Shown here: positions 1 through 8,044 of the stretch, piece after piece
How the letters are laid out: each line of letters begins with the position of its first letter
Position numbering within the stretch: the stretch's first letter is position 1
Source: Alphaproteobacteria bacterium
GTDB lineage: Bacteria > Pseudomonadota > Alphaproteobacteria > Rhizobiales > OSC116
DNA length: 63,479 nucleotides
NCBI GenBank assembly: GCA_002400495.2
Contig: NVQL02000056.1
Coordinates: 1 to 63,479, forward strand
Direction of reading: 5' to 3'
The notes under the pieces: model-generated
The model's database searches: none
Told to the model about the DNA's origin: nothing
What the model saw: only the letters and a program-made list of their open reading frames with translations
Position numbers and translations under genes: made by a program

Positions 1-9
1 GACGTGTAT

Positions 10-95
10 GCCTCTGTGGTGGAATTGGTAGACACGGTAGATTCAAAATCTGCTGTCCTTCGGACGTGCCAGTTCGAGTCTGGCCAGAGGTACCA
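10..95 (+). tRNA. tRNA-Leu (anticodon CAA)
   Basis: A complete class II tRNA with a long variable arm. The 7-bp acceptor stem pairs 10-16 with 85-91, allowing one G-U pair. The anticodon stem pairs 37-41 with 49-53 and encloses a 7-nt loop whose positions 44-46 read CAA, which decodes UUG leucine. The 3' CCA is encoded at 93-95. A terminator follows about 40 nt downstream. No integrase gene or duplicated 3' end was seen nearby, so there is no sign that it serves as an attachment site. Confidence 0.95.
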
Positions 96-135
96 TATAT
101 AAAGTGGTAGCATATAAGTTGATAATCAAAAACAT

Positions 136-161
136 AAGCGGCTTCATAGCCGCTTTTTTTT
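136..161 (+). terminator. Rho-independent terminator of the tRNA-Leu gene
   Basis: A perfect 7-bp stem (AAGCGGC / GCCGCTT) with a 6-nt loop is followed by a run of T on the plus strand. It lies between the tRNA and the 3' end of the convergent dgkA gene. The minus strand has no matching immediate T run, so it acts mainly on the tRNA transcript. Confidence 0.85.
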
Positions 162-165
162 GGCC

Positions 166-543
166 TCACCCAAAATAAACCAAATAAATATAATGCACCC
201 ACATAAACGCACCAATCAGCAACATAATCGCCACCGCGGCCGATCCACAATCCTTCGCCGCCCCCATCAAAACATTTTCAACTTCTAACTGATCAACAAT
301 CGATTCAATCGCTGTGTTTATACATTCAACCGCCAAGCTCGCCATAAATGGCACATTCATCGCCCAAAAATGTAAAAACCCCAATTCAAAATAAAACGAA
401 AGCCCCAAGCTTAAAACCAGAAAAAACAAATTCCGCCGAAAACTAGTTTCGCTTTTATACACATATATCAAACCCGACATTGAGTATTGGCAAGCCTGAA
501 AAAATTGGATGACATAATTGCTCGATGTTCGTTTACTGCTCAT
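166..543 (-). CDS. dgkA: Diacylglycerol kinase (DgkA family)
   Basis: Small integral inner-membrane kinase that phosphorylates diacylglycerol to phosphatidic acid and recycles lipid released during envelope glucan or polymer synthesis. The 125-aa length is typical. The family signature is present: an ECINTAIE segment followed by VD, then AKDCGSAAV, which together form the active site and nucleotide-binding region. Three hydrophobic segments are visible (about residues 38-55, 60-75 and 100-122). It is transcribed divergently from the carboxypeptidase gene, with a GGGG-containing ribosome site just before the ATG. No oddities were seen. Confidence 0.93.
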   Translation of the reverse strand: MSSKRTSSNYVIQFFQACQYSMSGLIYVYKSETSFRRNLFFLVLSLGLSFYFELGFLHFWAMNVPFMASLAVECINTAIESIVDQLEVENVLMGAAKDCGSAAVAIMLLIGAFMWVHYIYLVYFG

Positions 544-695
544 TTAAGCCCCGCAAAATTCAACGAATATATAAGTTAACTTCAACAAATAGCAGCAATT
601 ACTGCATTTTCCAAAAACAATTTATTTTAATCAGTTTACAGCTCATATTTTTCGCTCTACTACTTTTACATATGAATAAAAGGTGGCCACCAATC

Positions 696-1595
696 ATGCT
701 CAAATCTGCCCAGTTTTTCTGGCTTATCATATTAATTTGCGCGCCCATTTTAGCGCAAGCAAAACCTCAAATTGTATTTGATGTCAATTCTGGCCGCGTT
801 CTATCCGCCACAGATATCGATCAAAAATGGTACCCCGCCTCACTCACCAAAATCATGACCGGCTATTTGGCATTTCATGCCATCACCACCCGCAAAGACA
901 TTTCACTCACCACCAAAATCACCCTGTCTAAACATGCCGCCAGCCAACCACCCAGCAAATTAGGCATTGGCGCAGGCCGCTCCCTCACCATGGAAAAAGC
1001 CCTAGAGGCCTTATTCATCCGCTCCACCAATGACATCGCGGTCGGCATTGCCGAAAAAATCTCAGGCACCGAAGCCAATTTCATCAACCTAATGAACCGC
1101 ACCGCCACACTTTTAGGCATGAGCCGCACCCATTTTTCCAATCCACATGGCTTGTTTAAACGCGACCAAGTTTCCACCGCGCGCGATCTGGCCAAATTGA
1201 CCCACAGCATACTAAAACAATACCCACAATTTGCCCGTTTTTACAGCATGCGTTATCTAGAAATTGGCGGCAAAAAATTCCGCAATCGCAATGGCTTATT
1301 GCGCAATTATCAAGGTGCAGACGGCATGAAAACCGGCTTTATCTGCTCATCTGGCTATAATTTAGTCGCCACCGCCACCCGCGGCGGCAAAAAAATCGTC
1401 GCCATAATGATGGGTGGCAAAAACGTAAAATCACGCGATGAGCAAGTCACCACAATGCTCGATTCTGGCTTCACCCAATTAACCGCTAATAATGCAAGCA
1501 GCAATGCCACCATATATAACGCCCAACGCCAAGCCTATAAACCACCATTTGATATGCGGCCCATTTCTTGCGCGCCCCAACCAAAGAAAAAATAA
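696..1595 (+). CDS. D-alanyl-D-alanine carboxypeptidase (penicillin-binding protein, DacC/DacF family)
   Basis: Serine peptidase that trims the terminal D-Ala from peptidoglycan stem peptides in the periplasm. The open frame extends further upstream, but the ATG at 696 is preceded by AGGTGG at a 9-nt spacing and gives a clean signal peptide ending near ILAQA (residues 1-22). From this start all three active-site motifs are present: SLTK at 49-52, STN at 110-112 and KTG at 212-214. The protein is 299 aa and ends soon after the peptidase domain, so it lacks the long C-terminal amphipathic anchor domain of PBP5 and may be only loosely membrane-bound. It is followed at 15 nt by the EamA transporter gene. 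Confidence 0.9.
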   Translation: MLKSAQFFWLIILICAPILAQAKPQIVFDVNSGRVLSATDIDQKWYPASLTKIMTGYLAFHAITTRKDISLTTKITLSKHAASQPPSKLGIGAGRSLTMEKALEALFIRSTNDIAVGIAEKISGTEANFINLMNRTATLLGMSRTHFSNPHGLFKRDQVSTARDLAKLTHSILKQYPQFARFYSMRYLEIGGKKFRNRNGLLRNYQGADGMKTGFICSSGYNLVATATRGGKKIVAIMMGGKNVKSRDEQVTTMLDSGFTQLTANNASSNATIYNAQRQAYKPPFDMRPISCAPQPKKK

Positions 1596-1610
1596 GCAAT
1601 CGAGCGTAAT

Positions 1611-2504
1611 ATGGCAGCATCTAGTAAATTAACGTGGGTTTTATTAAGCCTCATCGCCTCAACCAGTTTTGCCCTCATCGCCCCCTTCGCTGTTTTAGCC
1701 GAACAAGCAGGTTTGCTGCCAGGTTATGCAGTGCTTTATCGCTACATATTGTTAGTCGCCATCGCCACCCCATTAATTTTATCATTCGCCCGCCATCATT
1801 TTAAATTCAGCCGCCAACAATTTTGGTTGCTCATCCTACAATCATGCTCAACCGCCATATTGAACATTTCCTACATGGCGGCATTATCCTTCATCCCCGT
1901 CAGTCTCACGGTCATTATATTTTTCATTTCACCCTTAATCACCCTAATGGTCGCCCCGCTTGTGTTTGGTGGCCGCGTAAGTCCCATCAGAGCCGTCATT
2001 TTTTTCGCGGCCTTCATTGGCCTCATCATGGTGGTCGGGCCACAATTCTCCAATCTCGACCCAATCGGCATCATTCTGGCACTCATCGCCGCCATCACTT
2101 CGGTCAGTCAATTATTATGCATGAGTAAATTGGTCAAAGAAATCAGCCCTGTGGCCTTACTTTATAGCGTCCACACCATCGCCATGTTCATCACATTTGT
2201 CATTGTTGGCGTTGCAGTCTCAACCGGCAATATGGCAGCCCCCGTGGCATTTAATATAGACATGTCACTCAATTTTACTGGCATTGTCATTTGCTATGTT
2301 TTTGGCTATACTCTGTTCACCATCGTTGCCAAAAATCTAGAGCCAACCACCATTTCTTTGATTTCCAATATCGAACCCGTAGTCACCATTTCCATTGCCA
2401 TCATCGTGCTAGGCGAGGTGCTAGAAACCCAACAAATATTTGGCGTGATTGTGGTTTTAGGCGCATTAATCATTGGCAGTCTTTACAGAGAAAAACAGGC
2501 TTAA
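1611..2504 (+). CDS. EamA/DMT-family inner-membrane transporter
   Basis: A 297-aa, highly hydrophobic protein with about ten predicted membrane segments arranged as two EamA repeats (roughly residues 8-140 and 155-290), as in RhaT/YdcZ-type drug/metabolite exporters. The second repeat contains the family-typical helix beginning near the Pro of NLEPTT. The substrate cannot be read from the sequence. The gene sits 15 nt after the carboxypeptidase and 1 nt before the COG0523 gene, so the four genes from 696 to 3935 probably form one transcript. Confidence 0.85.
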   Translation: MAASSKLTWVLLSLIASTSFALIAPFAVLAEQAGLLPGYAVLYRYILLVAIATPLILSFARHHFKFSRQQFWLLILQSCSTAILNISYMAALSFIPVSLTVIIFFISPLITLMVAPLVFGGRVSPIRAVIFFAAFIGLIMVVGPQFSNLDPIGIILALIAAITSVSQLLCMSKLVKEISPVALLYSVHTIAMFITFVIVGVAVSTGNMAAPVAFNIDMSLNFTGIVICYVFGYTLFTIVAKNLEPTTISLISNIEPVVTISIAIIVLGEVLETQQIFGVIVVLGALIIGSLYREKQA

Positions 2505-2505
2505 C

Positions 2506-3585
2506 ATGACCAAACCCGCACCCATAAAAATCACCATCCTAACGGGTTTTCTAGGTGCAGGCAAAACCACCATTTTAAATGAAATCCTGCAAGATAACCG
2601 CTTTTCCAATACCATGGTCATCATCAATGAATTTGGCGATGTTGGCCTCGATCATTTAATGGTCGAAAACACCGAAACCGACATGCTAGTCATGCAAAGC
2701 GGCTGTATTTGCTGCTCAATTCGCGGCGATCTGGTCACAACTTTCGAAAAAATCCTCCGCGATATCGATAATAACCGCATCAAACCGATAGATCACATCA
2801 TCATTGAAACCACAGGCATCGCCTCCCCAGGCCCGATCATTGGCAGCTTTTTAAGCCACCCCTATTTGCACATGCGCTTCAACTTAAGCCAAATCATCAC
2901 CATAGCCGATGCCACCGCCATTACCGACACGCTAAAGGCGCACGAAGAAGCCCAACTCCAACTCGGCATGGCCGATCAAATCATCATCAGCAAAACCGAT
3001 TTGGTAGATCTAGATAATTTACCCGAAATGCTAAATGACATTGGCCGTTATGCGCCGGGTACACCCTTACATATTAAACAAGATATTGAAATTTCTGATC
3101 TTATATTCAACGAAAGGAAAACAAAACATGACCAAATTACTGATCATAGTCATCGTCATTCTGATAGTGGTGATCATCAGCATCATCAAAACGCGCACGG
3201 GGAAATAGACAGTTTAAGCTTCAGTCAAGAAGGCGCCTATAACCAACAACAATTATGGAATTTCTTAGACATATTACGCTCCGAATATGGCGCCAATATT
3301 CTGCGCATCAAAGGCATTGTCAGTTTTGCCGATGCACCCGAAAAAACCTACGCCATCCACGCAGTCCAACATCTTTTATTCCCGGCCAAAGCCTTAGATA
3401 TAAAATTTTCAGGCCAAAGTGAATTGGTCATCATCGGCAAGGCATTAAATAAAGGCAAAATCCAAGGTCTTTACCGCGCCTTTCTAGGTCAAATTCGCCA
3501 TGATGAGCCAGACCAAGCCGCCATCGAAGACAATCCACTCAGTCTGTTAGGCGCTTCCATAAATACAGGAAAAATTAAATGTTAA
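2506..3585 (+). CDS. COG0523 (CobW/P47K) GTPase, putative zinc metallochaperone with a His-rich insert
   Basis: G3E-family GTPase proposed to deliver a metal (zinc or cobalt) to client proteins. The ATG at 2506 lies 1 nt after the previous stop and puts the Walker A GFLGAGKT at residues 14-21. The metal-binding CICC motif is at 67-70, the SKTD guanine-specificity element at 162-165, and a His-rich insert at about 208-231 separates the G domain from the C-terminal CobW_C domain. The His-rich loop favours zinc or cobalt/nickel binding over the cobalamin-synthesis CobW role, and no cob genes are nearby. An out-of-frame 26-codon hydrophobic ORF lies inside the His-rich stretch (see findings). The end overlaps the next gene by 7 nt. 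Confidence 0.88.
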   Translation: MTKPAPIKITILTGFLGAGKTTILNEILQDNRFSNTMVIINEFGDVGLDHLMVENTETDMLVMQSGCICCSIRGDLVTTFEKILRDIDNNRIKPIDHIIIETTGIASPGPIIGSFLSHPYLHMRFNLSQIITIADATAITDTLKAHEEAQLQLGMADQIIISKTDLVDLDNLPEMLNDIGRYAPGTPLHIKQDIEISDLIFNERKTKHDQITDHSHRHSDSGDHQHHQNAHGEIDSLSFSQEGAYNQQQLWNFLDILRSEYGANILRIKGIVSFADAPEKTYAIHAVQHLLFPAKALDIKFSGQSELVIIGKALNKGKIQGLYRAFLGQIRHDEPDQAAIEDNPLSLLGASINTGKIKC

Positions 3586-3935
3586 AAGTATACGGCCTTA
3601 AAAATTGCGACACCTGCAAAAAAGCCACCAAGTGGCTAGATGCCGAAAATATAGATTACGAGTTTCTAGACATCCGCAATCCAACTCCCGATCAAGCCAC
3701 ATTAAAACATTGGCTTTCCGAGGTTGGGGATAAATTATTAATCAACCGCCGCTCAACTTCATGGCGTAATTTATCAGACCAACAAAAAAACAGCACAACC
3801 GAGCAACAATTCTTAGCCCTAATTGCCGAAAATCCGACTCTAATAAAACGCCCCGTTTTCGTGAAACATAGTGTGAAACAAGACGAAAAAACTCAAATTA
3901 CCGTCGGTTTTAACGCAAAAAACCCGCCTTTTTGA
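3579..3935 (+). CDS. ArsC/Spx-family thioredoxin-fold protein (YffB-like)
   Basis: A 118-aa protein of the arsenate-reductase/Spx fold. The N-terminal CDTC (residues 10-13) is the redox-like CxxC seen in YffB/Spx proteins. The conserved RR region near residues 57-58 and the C-terminal RPVF segment, typical of ArsC-like proteins, are present. True arsenate reductases carry CxxxxxR loops and sit with ars genes, which are absent here, so a YffB-like role is more likely. It overlaps the COG0523 gene by 7 nt and is probably translationally coupled to it. Confidence 0.85.
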   Translation: MLKVYGLKNCDTCKKATKWLDAENIDYEFLDIRNPTPDQATLKHWLSEVGDKLLINRRSTSWRNLSDQQKNSTTEQQFLALIAENPTLIKRPVFVKHSVKQDEKTQITVGFNAKNPPF

Positions 3936-3960
3936 TACTTTTTTAGCGTTTTTTGACCAA

Positions 3961-4072
3961 AAATAGCCGAAATAACCTGGTTATTTCGGCTATTTCAAGG
4001 TGCGAACAGCACCCGTCGCCACTGCGACGCACCCGCGTAGGCCAGCGCAAAGCGCGGTATGGCCGCGAGCCA
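3961..4072. repeat. Perfect 17-bp-arm hairpin followed by a copy of a dispersed GC-rich repeat
   Basis: Positions 3961-3977 and 3979-3995 are perfect reverse complements around one base, an unusually strong hairpin for this AT-leaning genome. It has no T run, so it is a poor terminator by itself. The following segment (about 4018-4067) contains CGCACCCGCGTAGGCC, then a GCAAAGCG block and GCCGCGAGC. The same order of blocks recurs at about 14550-14596 in the repeat-rich gap. The element lies between the convergent ends of the YffB-like and TusA-like genes. Confidence 0.75.
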
Positions 4073-4074
4073 AA

Positions 4075-4329
4075 TCAAGTCCTTATTTTGATCAAAAACA
4101 CCTCTATATTCTCGATTTTTTCCACTTCCACACCCAAAAACTCATAACCCTTTTGACCACAAAAATGCTCGCTATCAAGCGGCGCCATCGGGTCGGTAGC
4201 CCGCAATAAAATGACCGACTCATTTTCAACCTGTGTGGCCTTCTTTGCCAGCTTCAAAACGGGCATCGGGCATAAAAGGCCTTCAGCGTTTATCACATAA
4301 TCCGTAATTATATCAATCACCTTCGCCAT
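4075..4329 (-). CDS. TusA/SirA-family sulfurtransferase-like protein
   Basis: Small soluble protein of the TusA family, which relays persulfide sulfur in tRNA thiolation or molybdenum-cofactor and sulfur trafficking. The ATG at 4329 (84 aa) has AGGT about 8 nt upstream and aligns with family starts; an upstream in-frame ATG at 4386 would add 19 unrelated residues. The key GLLCPMPVLK segment contains the catalytic Cys in the CPxP context. It is divergent from the acyl-CoA synthetase gene. No tusBCD genes are in the window, so the exact sulfur pathway is unknown. Confidence 0.85.
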   Translation of the reverse strand: MAKVIDIITDYVINAEGLLCPMPVLKLAKKATQVENESVILLRATDPMAPLDSEHFCGQKGYEFLGVEVEKIENIEVFLIKIRT

Positions 4330-4424
4330 TAGATCAACCTGTAATTTAAAAAACCAATTTATAATTTCATTATCAGTTTTTTCCATGTTAGGCTACACAA
4401 AACGACCAAGCTTAAGGGAACATT

Positions 4425-6236
4425 ATGGGGTTTATCTCAAGTATAAAAAGCGAAATTACCTATTTAAAAGGCTTTCTATCCATAAAAGCCATATTGAAAC
4501 CAATCTCCGCCAACCCCACCACCATTTTGGCCGATCGATGGGACCTAGTTGCCAAGGAAAACCGCGATAAAACCGCCCTGTTTTTTGAAGATCGCGAAAC
4601 CACCTACGGGCAATTCATTGATTTATCTAATCAATTTAGCCGTTGGGCATTTGACATCAAAATCAAAAAAGGCGATTGCATCGCTGTTTTGATGAATAAT
4701 TGCCCCGAATATATCTCCACATGGCTCGGCATTTCACGCTCAGGCGGCGCCGCAGCCTTGCTCAATACCAGCCTTACAGGCATGGGTTTAGCCCATTGCA
4801 TCAACATTGTCGGTGCCAAACATATCATCATCGATCCCGAGCTAGCCGCACATTTTGAATCAGCCAAAGAATTCATCGATAATGACATTAAAATCTGGGC
4901 ATTTGACCCCGATATGCCCATTTCAACCGATAGTGATATATTGTTAAACGCAGCCCTAGCCGCGTTTAGCGGCGATACGGTGGCCAAAACCGATCGCCCC
5001 AACATCACCATTGATGACCCTTGCGTTTACATCTACACCAGCGGCACAACAGGCTTGCCCAAAGCTGCCAAAATCACTCATTTCAGAGCCCAATCCATCA
5101 GCCGCGGCTTCACCGCCATCATGAGCACCACGGCTGAAGATCGGGTCTATATCACCCTGCCACTATTTCATTCCAACGGCGGCATATTGGCAGTTGGCGC
5201 CGTGCTCAATGTGGGTGGCCAAGCCATCATTAAAAAGCGCTTTTCAGCCTCTGAATTTTGGGATGATTGCGTTAAATATGAAGCCACAATTTTTCAATAT
5301 ATCGGTGAGTTATGCCGCTTCTTAACCCACGCCCCACACAACCCAAATGAAACCAAACATAAGCTACGCATCGCCTGTGGCAACGGTTTGCGCCCTGATG
5401 TCTGGAAAGAATTTGAAACCCGTTTTCAAATTCCGCAAATATTAGAATGGTATGGCGCCTCCGAAGGCAACGCACCTTTATTTAACTTAGACAATACATT
5501 TGGCTCCATCGGCCGCGTGCCATTTTGGGCCAAAAGCTTGCTCAATCTATCCATCGTAAAATATGACGTAAAATCTGATACCGAAATACGCGGCACCGAC
5601 GGCCTATGCATCGAAGCCGAAGTCGATGAAGTGGGCGAACTTGTCTCTAAAATCATCAATGATGGTTCGTCCCCAACCAATCGCTTTGATGGCTATGCCG
5701 ACAAAAAAGCCACGGTTAAAAAAATACTGCATGATGTTTATGAAAAAGGCGATTCTTGGTTTAGAACTGGCGATTTAATTCGCAAAGACAAAAAGGGCTA
5801 TCACTATTTTGTCGACCGCATTGGCGATACCTTCCGCTGGAAAGGTGAAAATGTCGCGACCAGTGAAGTGTCAGAAGCCATCTCACTTTACCCCAATATT
5901 GCCGAGGCCAATGTCTATGGCGTTTATGTGCCAAAATCTGATGGCCGCGCCTGCATGGTGGCATTAAATATAGAAAAAGACTTTGAATTTGATGGGCTTA
6001 TGGCCTATGCCGAAGCCCATTTACCTGCCTATGCACGGCCTTTATTTGTGCGCATTCAAGATGAAATCGAAAAAACGGGCACCTTTAAACAACGCAAAGT
6101 TGATCTGGTTGAGGAAGGTTTTGACCCAACAAAAATCGATGACCCACTATATTTTGCCAATCCTGAAAGCCAAAAATTAGAACCAATGACCGATGATTTA
6201 TACGAAAAAATCTGCAAAGGTAAATTCAGAATTTAA
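4425..6236 (+). CDS. Long-chain/very-long-chain acyl-CoA synthetase (FATP/FadD-like, AMP-binding)
   Basis: Adenylate-forming ligase that activates fatty acids to acyl-CoA. At 603 aa it resembles the FATP/VLACS branch (about 600 aa). The P-loop-like motif YTSGTTGLPKA is near residues 205-215, followed by the YGASEGN acyl-adenylate motif and a C-terminal FRWKGENVATSEV hinge/lid region. The start at 4425 has AAGGGA just upstream. It heads a co-directional run of five genes ending at 8030, with a gap of only 8 nt to the next gene. The N-terminal residues are mildly hydrophobic, so peripheral membrane association is plausible. Confidence 0.9.
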   Translation: MGFISSIKSEITYLKGFLSIKAILKPISANPTTILADRWDLVAKENRDKTALFFEDRETTYGQFIDLSNQFSRWAFDIKIKKGDCIAVLMNNCPEYISTWLGISRSGGAAALLNTSLTGMGLAHCINIVGAKHIIIDPELAAHFESAKEFIDNDIKIWAFDPDMPISTDSDILLNAALAAFSGDTVAKTDRPNITIDDPCVYIYTSGTTGLPKAAKITHFRAQSISRGFTAIMSTTAEDRVYITLPLFHSNGGILAVGAVLNVGGQAIIKKRFSASEFWDDCVKYEATIFQYIGELCRFLTHAPHNPNETKHKLRIACGNGLRPDVWKEFETRFQIPQILEWYGASEGNAPLFNLDNTFGSIGRVPFWAKSLLNLSIVKYDVKSDTEIRGTDGLCIEAEVDEVGELVSKIINDGSSPTNRFDGYADKKATVKKILHDVYEKGDSWFRTGDLIRKDKKGYHYFVDRIGDTFRWKGENVATSEVSEAISLYPNIAEANVYGVYVPKSDGRACMVALNIEKDFEFDGLMAYAEAHLPAYARPLFVRIQDEIEKTGTFKQRKVDLVEEGFDPTKIDDPLYFANPESQKLEPMTDDLYEKICKGKFRI

Positions 6237-6244
6237 GGTGAGAA

Positions 6245-6535
6245 ATGAGTGAAGCCGAAAGCCTATATCTTGACATTTGCACCCAAATTCCCACTGCCGA
6301 AAAAAGCCAAATGTTCGGCAAACCATGCTATAAAATTGACAAAAAAGCCTTTGTGGCGTTTTTTCAAAATGAAATAGTATTCAAACTAGCTGGCGACATT
6401 CATAGTCAAGCTTTGGCGTTAGATGGTGCACAATTATTTGACCCCGCTGGCAACGGGAGGGCAATGAAACAATGGGTGCAAGTGCCGTTCGCCCACAAAG
6501 CAACCTGGGCTGAATTCGCCCAACAAGCTTGCTAA
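6245..6535 (+). CDS. Small TfoX-N-terminal-like domain protein
   Basis: A 96-aa soluble protein with the MFGKPCY and FKL pattern of TfoX N-terminal or YjbR-like domains (a short alpha/beta fold). TfoX regulates competence in gammaproteobacteria, but the isolated domain in alphaproteobacteria has no defined role, so no function is assigned. An AAGGTGAG ribosome site precedes the ATG, 8 nt after the acyl-CoA synthetase stop, which suggests co-transcription. Confidence 0.65.
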   Translation: MSEAESLYLDICTQIPTAEKSQMFGKPCYKIDKKAFVAFFQNEIVFKLAGDIHSQALALDGAQLFDPAGNGRAMKQWVQVPFAHKATWAEFAQQAC

Positions 6536-6569
6536 TATGTAGTAAAATCAAATAGATAACGGAAAACAC

Positions 6570-7112
6570 ATGACAAAAATATCTGAAATCAGCGCCAGAG
6601 CGGTTAATTTTTGGCGTGATGCAGGCAGCAAAGCTTGGTTCACCAAATCAGATGAATTTGACGCCAAAATGGCGGCAGAATTTAATGACGATTTGGCTTA
6701 TTTAGAAACCCAAAACCTGCCCGCACATTTTGCAGATTCAACCAATGCTTACGATATTTTAGGCATCATATTATGCCTCGATCAATTTAGGCGCAACTTC
6801 AACCGCGGCAGTGGCAAAGCGTTTAAATTTGACCATCAAGCTTTGGCTTTGTCGCGCCAAATGGTTGAAAATAAACTACATTTGGAAATAGACAAAGACA
6901 TTAGAATGTTTGCCTATATGCCTTATATGCACAGTGAAGACTTGAGCGTGCAACAACAAGCCCTCACCTTATTCGACAATAACGAATTTGCTATCATTCA
7001 TTATGACCTGATTAAAAAATATGGCCGCTTCCCCCATCGCAATAAAGTTCTTGGCCGCAAAAGCACAATTGAAGAACTTGAATTTTTAGAAACAGATGGA
7101 TTTAAAGGCTAG
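6570..7112 (+). CDS. DUF924 family protein
   Basis: A 180-aa protein with the DUF924 landmarks: an N-terminal FWRDAGSKAWF segment, the LCLDQFRRN motif near residues 70-78, and the YMPYMHSEDL motif near 118-127. The family is a small all-helical fold resembling TPR-like domains and is functionally uncharacterised. The start ATG follows the TfoX-like gene by 34 nt. Its stop codon overlaps the GTG start of the hemerythrin gene by 1 nt, so the two are translationally coupled. Confidence 0.85.
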   Translation: MTKISEISARAVNFWRDAGSKAWFTKSDEFDAKMAAEFNDDLAYLETQNLPAHFADSTNAYDILGIILCLDQFRRNFNRGSGKAFKFDHQALALSRQMVENKLHLEIDKDIRMFAYMPYMHSEDLSVQQQALTLFDNNEFAIIHYDLIKKYGRFPHRNKVLGRKSTIEELEFLETDGFKG

Positions 7113-7687
7113 TGACCAAATTTAAATATAAAAAACCCGAAAATCATGTGAAAAAACGCAGTGAATTGTCACCTGCCATCAAGCAAACTTTGCTCGAAAG
7201 CATCCGCGAGGATTGGCCAGAACACCCACGTTATCGTGGCATGGCTGATTTTTGGTTGGGCATTCACCGCAGCCTATTACAAGGCTCACACCAATTAGCT
7301 GATGGCTTTGAAGCCTTGCTCGACAGCCCACCAAGCGAAATTCAAGATGCCTTAAGCGCCAAAAAATTACAGCAATTTGGCAATCATCTAATTGGGCATT
7401 TACACCATCATCACGAGATAGAAGACCATAATTATTTTCCGCAATTCATTCAACTTTACCCCAATATGGAACATGCCATAAACCTGCTGGATGGTGACCA
7501 TCAAGTGCTGCATCAAGCCTTAGAAGACACGCAATTGGCATTGGTAGATTTGCTGGCACAAAAACCAATTGACCGCGATATGATCGCCCAAGTCGCCAAA
7601 GGCAGCCGCGAGCTTGAAAAAATCATCACCCGTCATTTATGGGATGAAGAAGAAATCATCATTCCGATTTTACTAGAGCATGGGTAA
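7112..7687 (+). CDS. Hemerythrin HHE cation-binding domain protein
   Basis: A 191-aa four-helix-bundle protein that likely binds a di-iron centre for O2, NO or redox sensing. The candidate ligand clusters are IHRSLL (near residue 47), HLIGHLHHHHEIEDHNYF (about 92-109), GDHQVLHQ and the C-terminal ITRHLWDEEEII. The start is a GTG that shares its first base with the stop of the DUF924 gene. Function within the run is unknown; iron binding is inferred from ligand spacing only. Confidence 0.82.
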   Translation: MTKFKYKKPENHVKKRSELSPAIKQTLLESIREDWPEHPRYRGMADFWLGIHRSLLQGSHQLADGFEALLDSPPSEIQDALSAKKLQQFGNHLIGHLHHHHEIEDHNYFPQFIQLYPNMEHAINLLDGDHQVLHQALEDTQLALVDLLAQKPIDRDMIAQVAKGSRELEKIITRHLWDEEEIIIPILLEHG

Positions 7688-7712
7688 GGAAGAGTATGGA
7701 TAAGAAGAAAAA

Positions 7713-8030
7713 ATGGGACGAATTGTGATTGTTGGCTATCAGCCAAAACCTGGCGAGCAAGCAGAGCTTGCAGCCTTGATGAAAACTCATTTGCCAATTT
7801 TACGCGAAGCGGGTCTGGTCACAGACCGCGAAAGCATCATCATGCAAGCCGAAAATGGCACCATTGTTGAAGTATTTGAATGGAAATCCAAAGCCGCGAT
7901 GAACAGTGCCCATGAGCATCCTTCAGTGCTGAAAATGTGGGCTGATTATGACAATTGCTGCACCTATGTGCCTGTCTCAGAAACACCTGAAATATCTGAT
8001 TTATTTTCAGAATTCACGCCTTTAAACTAA
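7713..8030 (+). CDS. ABM-like (dimeric alpha+beta barrel) small protein
   Basis: A 105-aa protein with the ferredoxin-like pattern of antibiotic-biosynthesis-monooxygenase (ABM) or stress-responsive barrel domains: IVIVGYQPKPGEQAELAALM at the start and VEVFEWKSKAAMNSAHEHPSV in the middle. Such domains include small monooxygenases and detoxification proteins; no substrate can be inferred. It lies 25 nt after the hemerythrin gene and ends the co-directional run, convergent with the L,D-transpeptidase-like gene. Confidence 0.7.
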   Translation: MGRIVIVGYQPKPGEQAELAALMKTHLPILREAGLVTDRESIIMQAENGTIVEVFEWKSKAAMNSAHEHPSVLKMWADYDNCCTYVPVSETPEISDLFSEFTPLN

Positions 8031-8044
8031 AGCCTGTCAACCCG

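Noticed and set aside
10..95. tRNA-Leu at the window edge considered as an island boundary
   Set aside because: No integrase, no duplicated 3' tRNA end and ordinary housekeeping genes follow.
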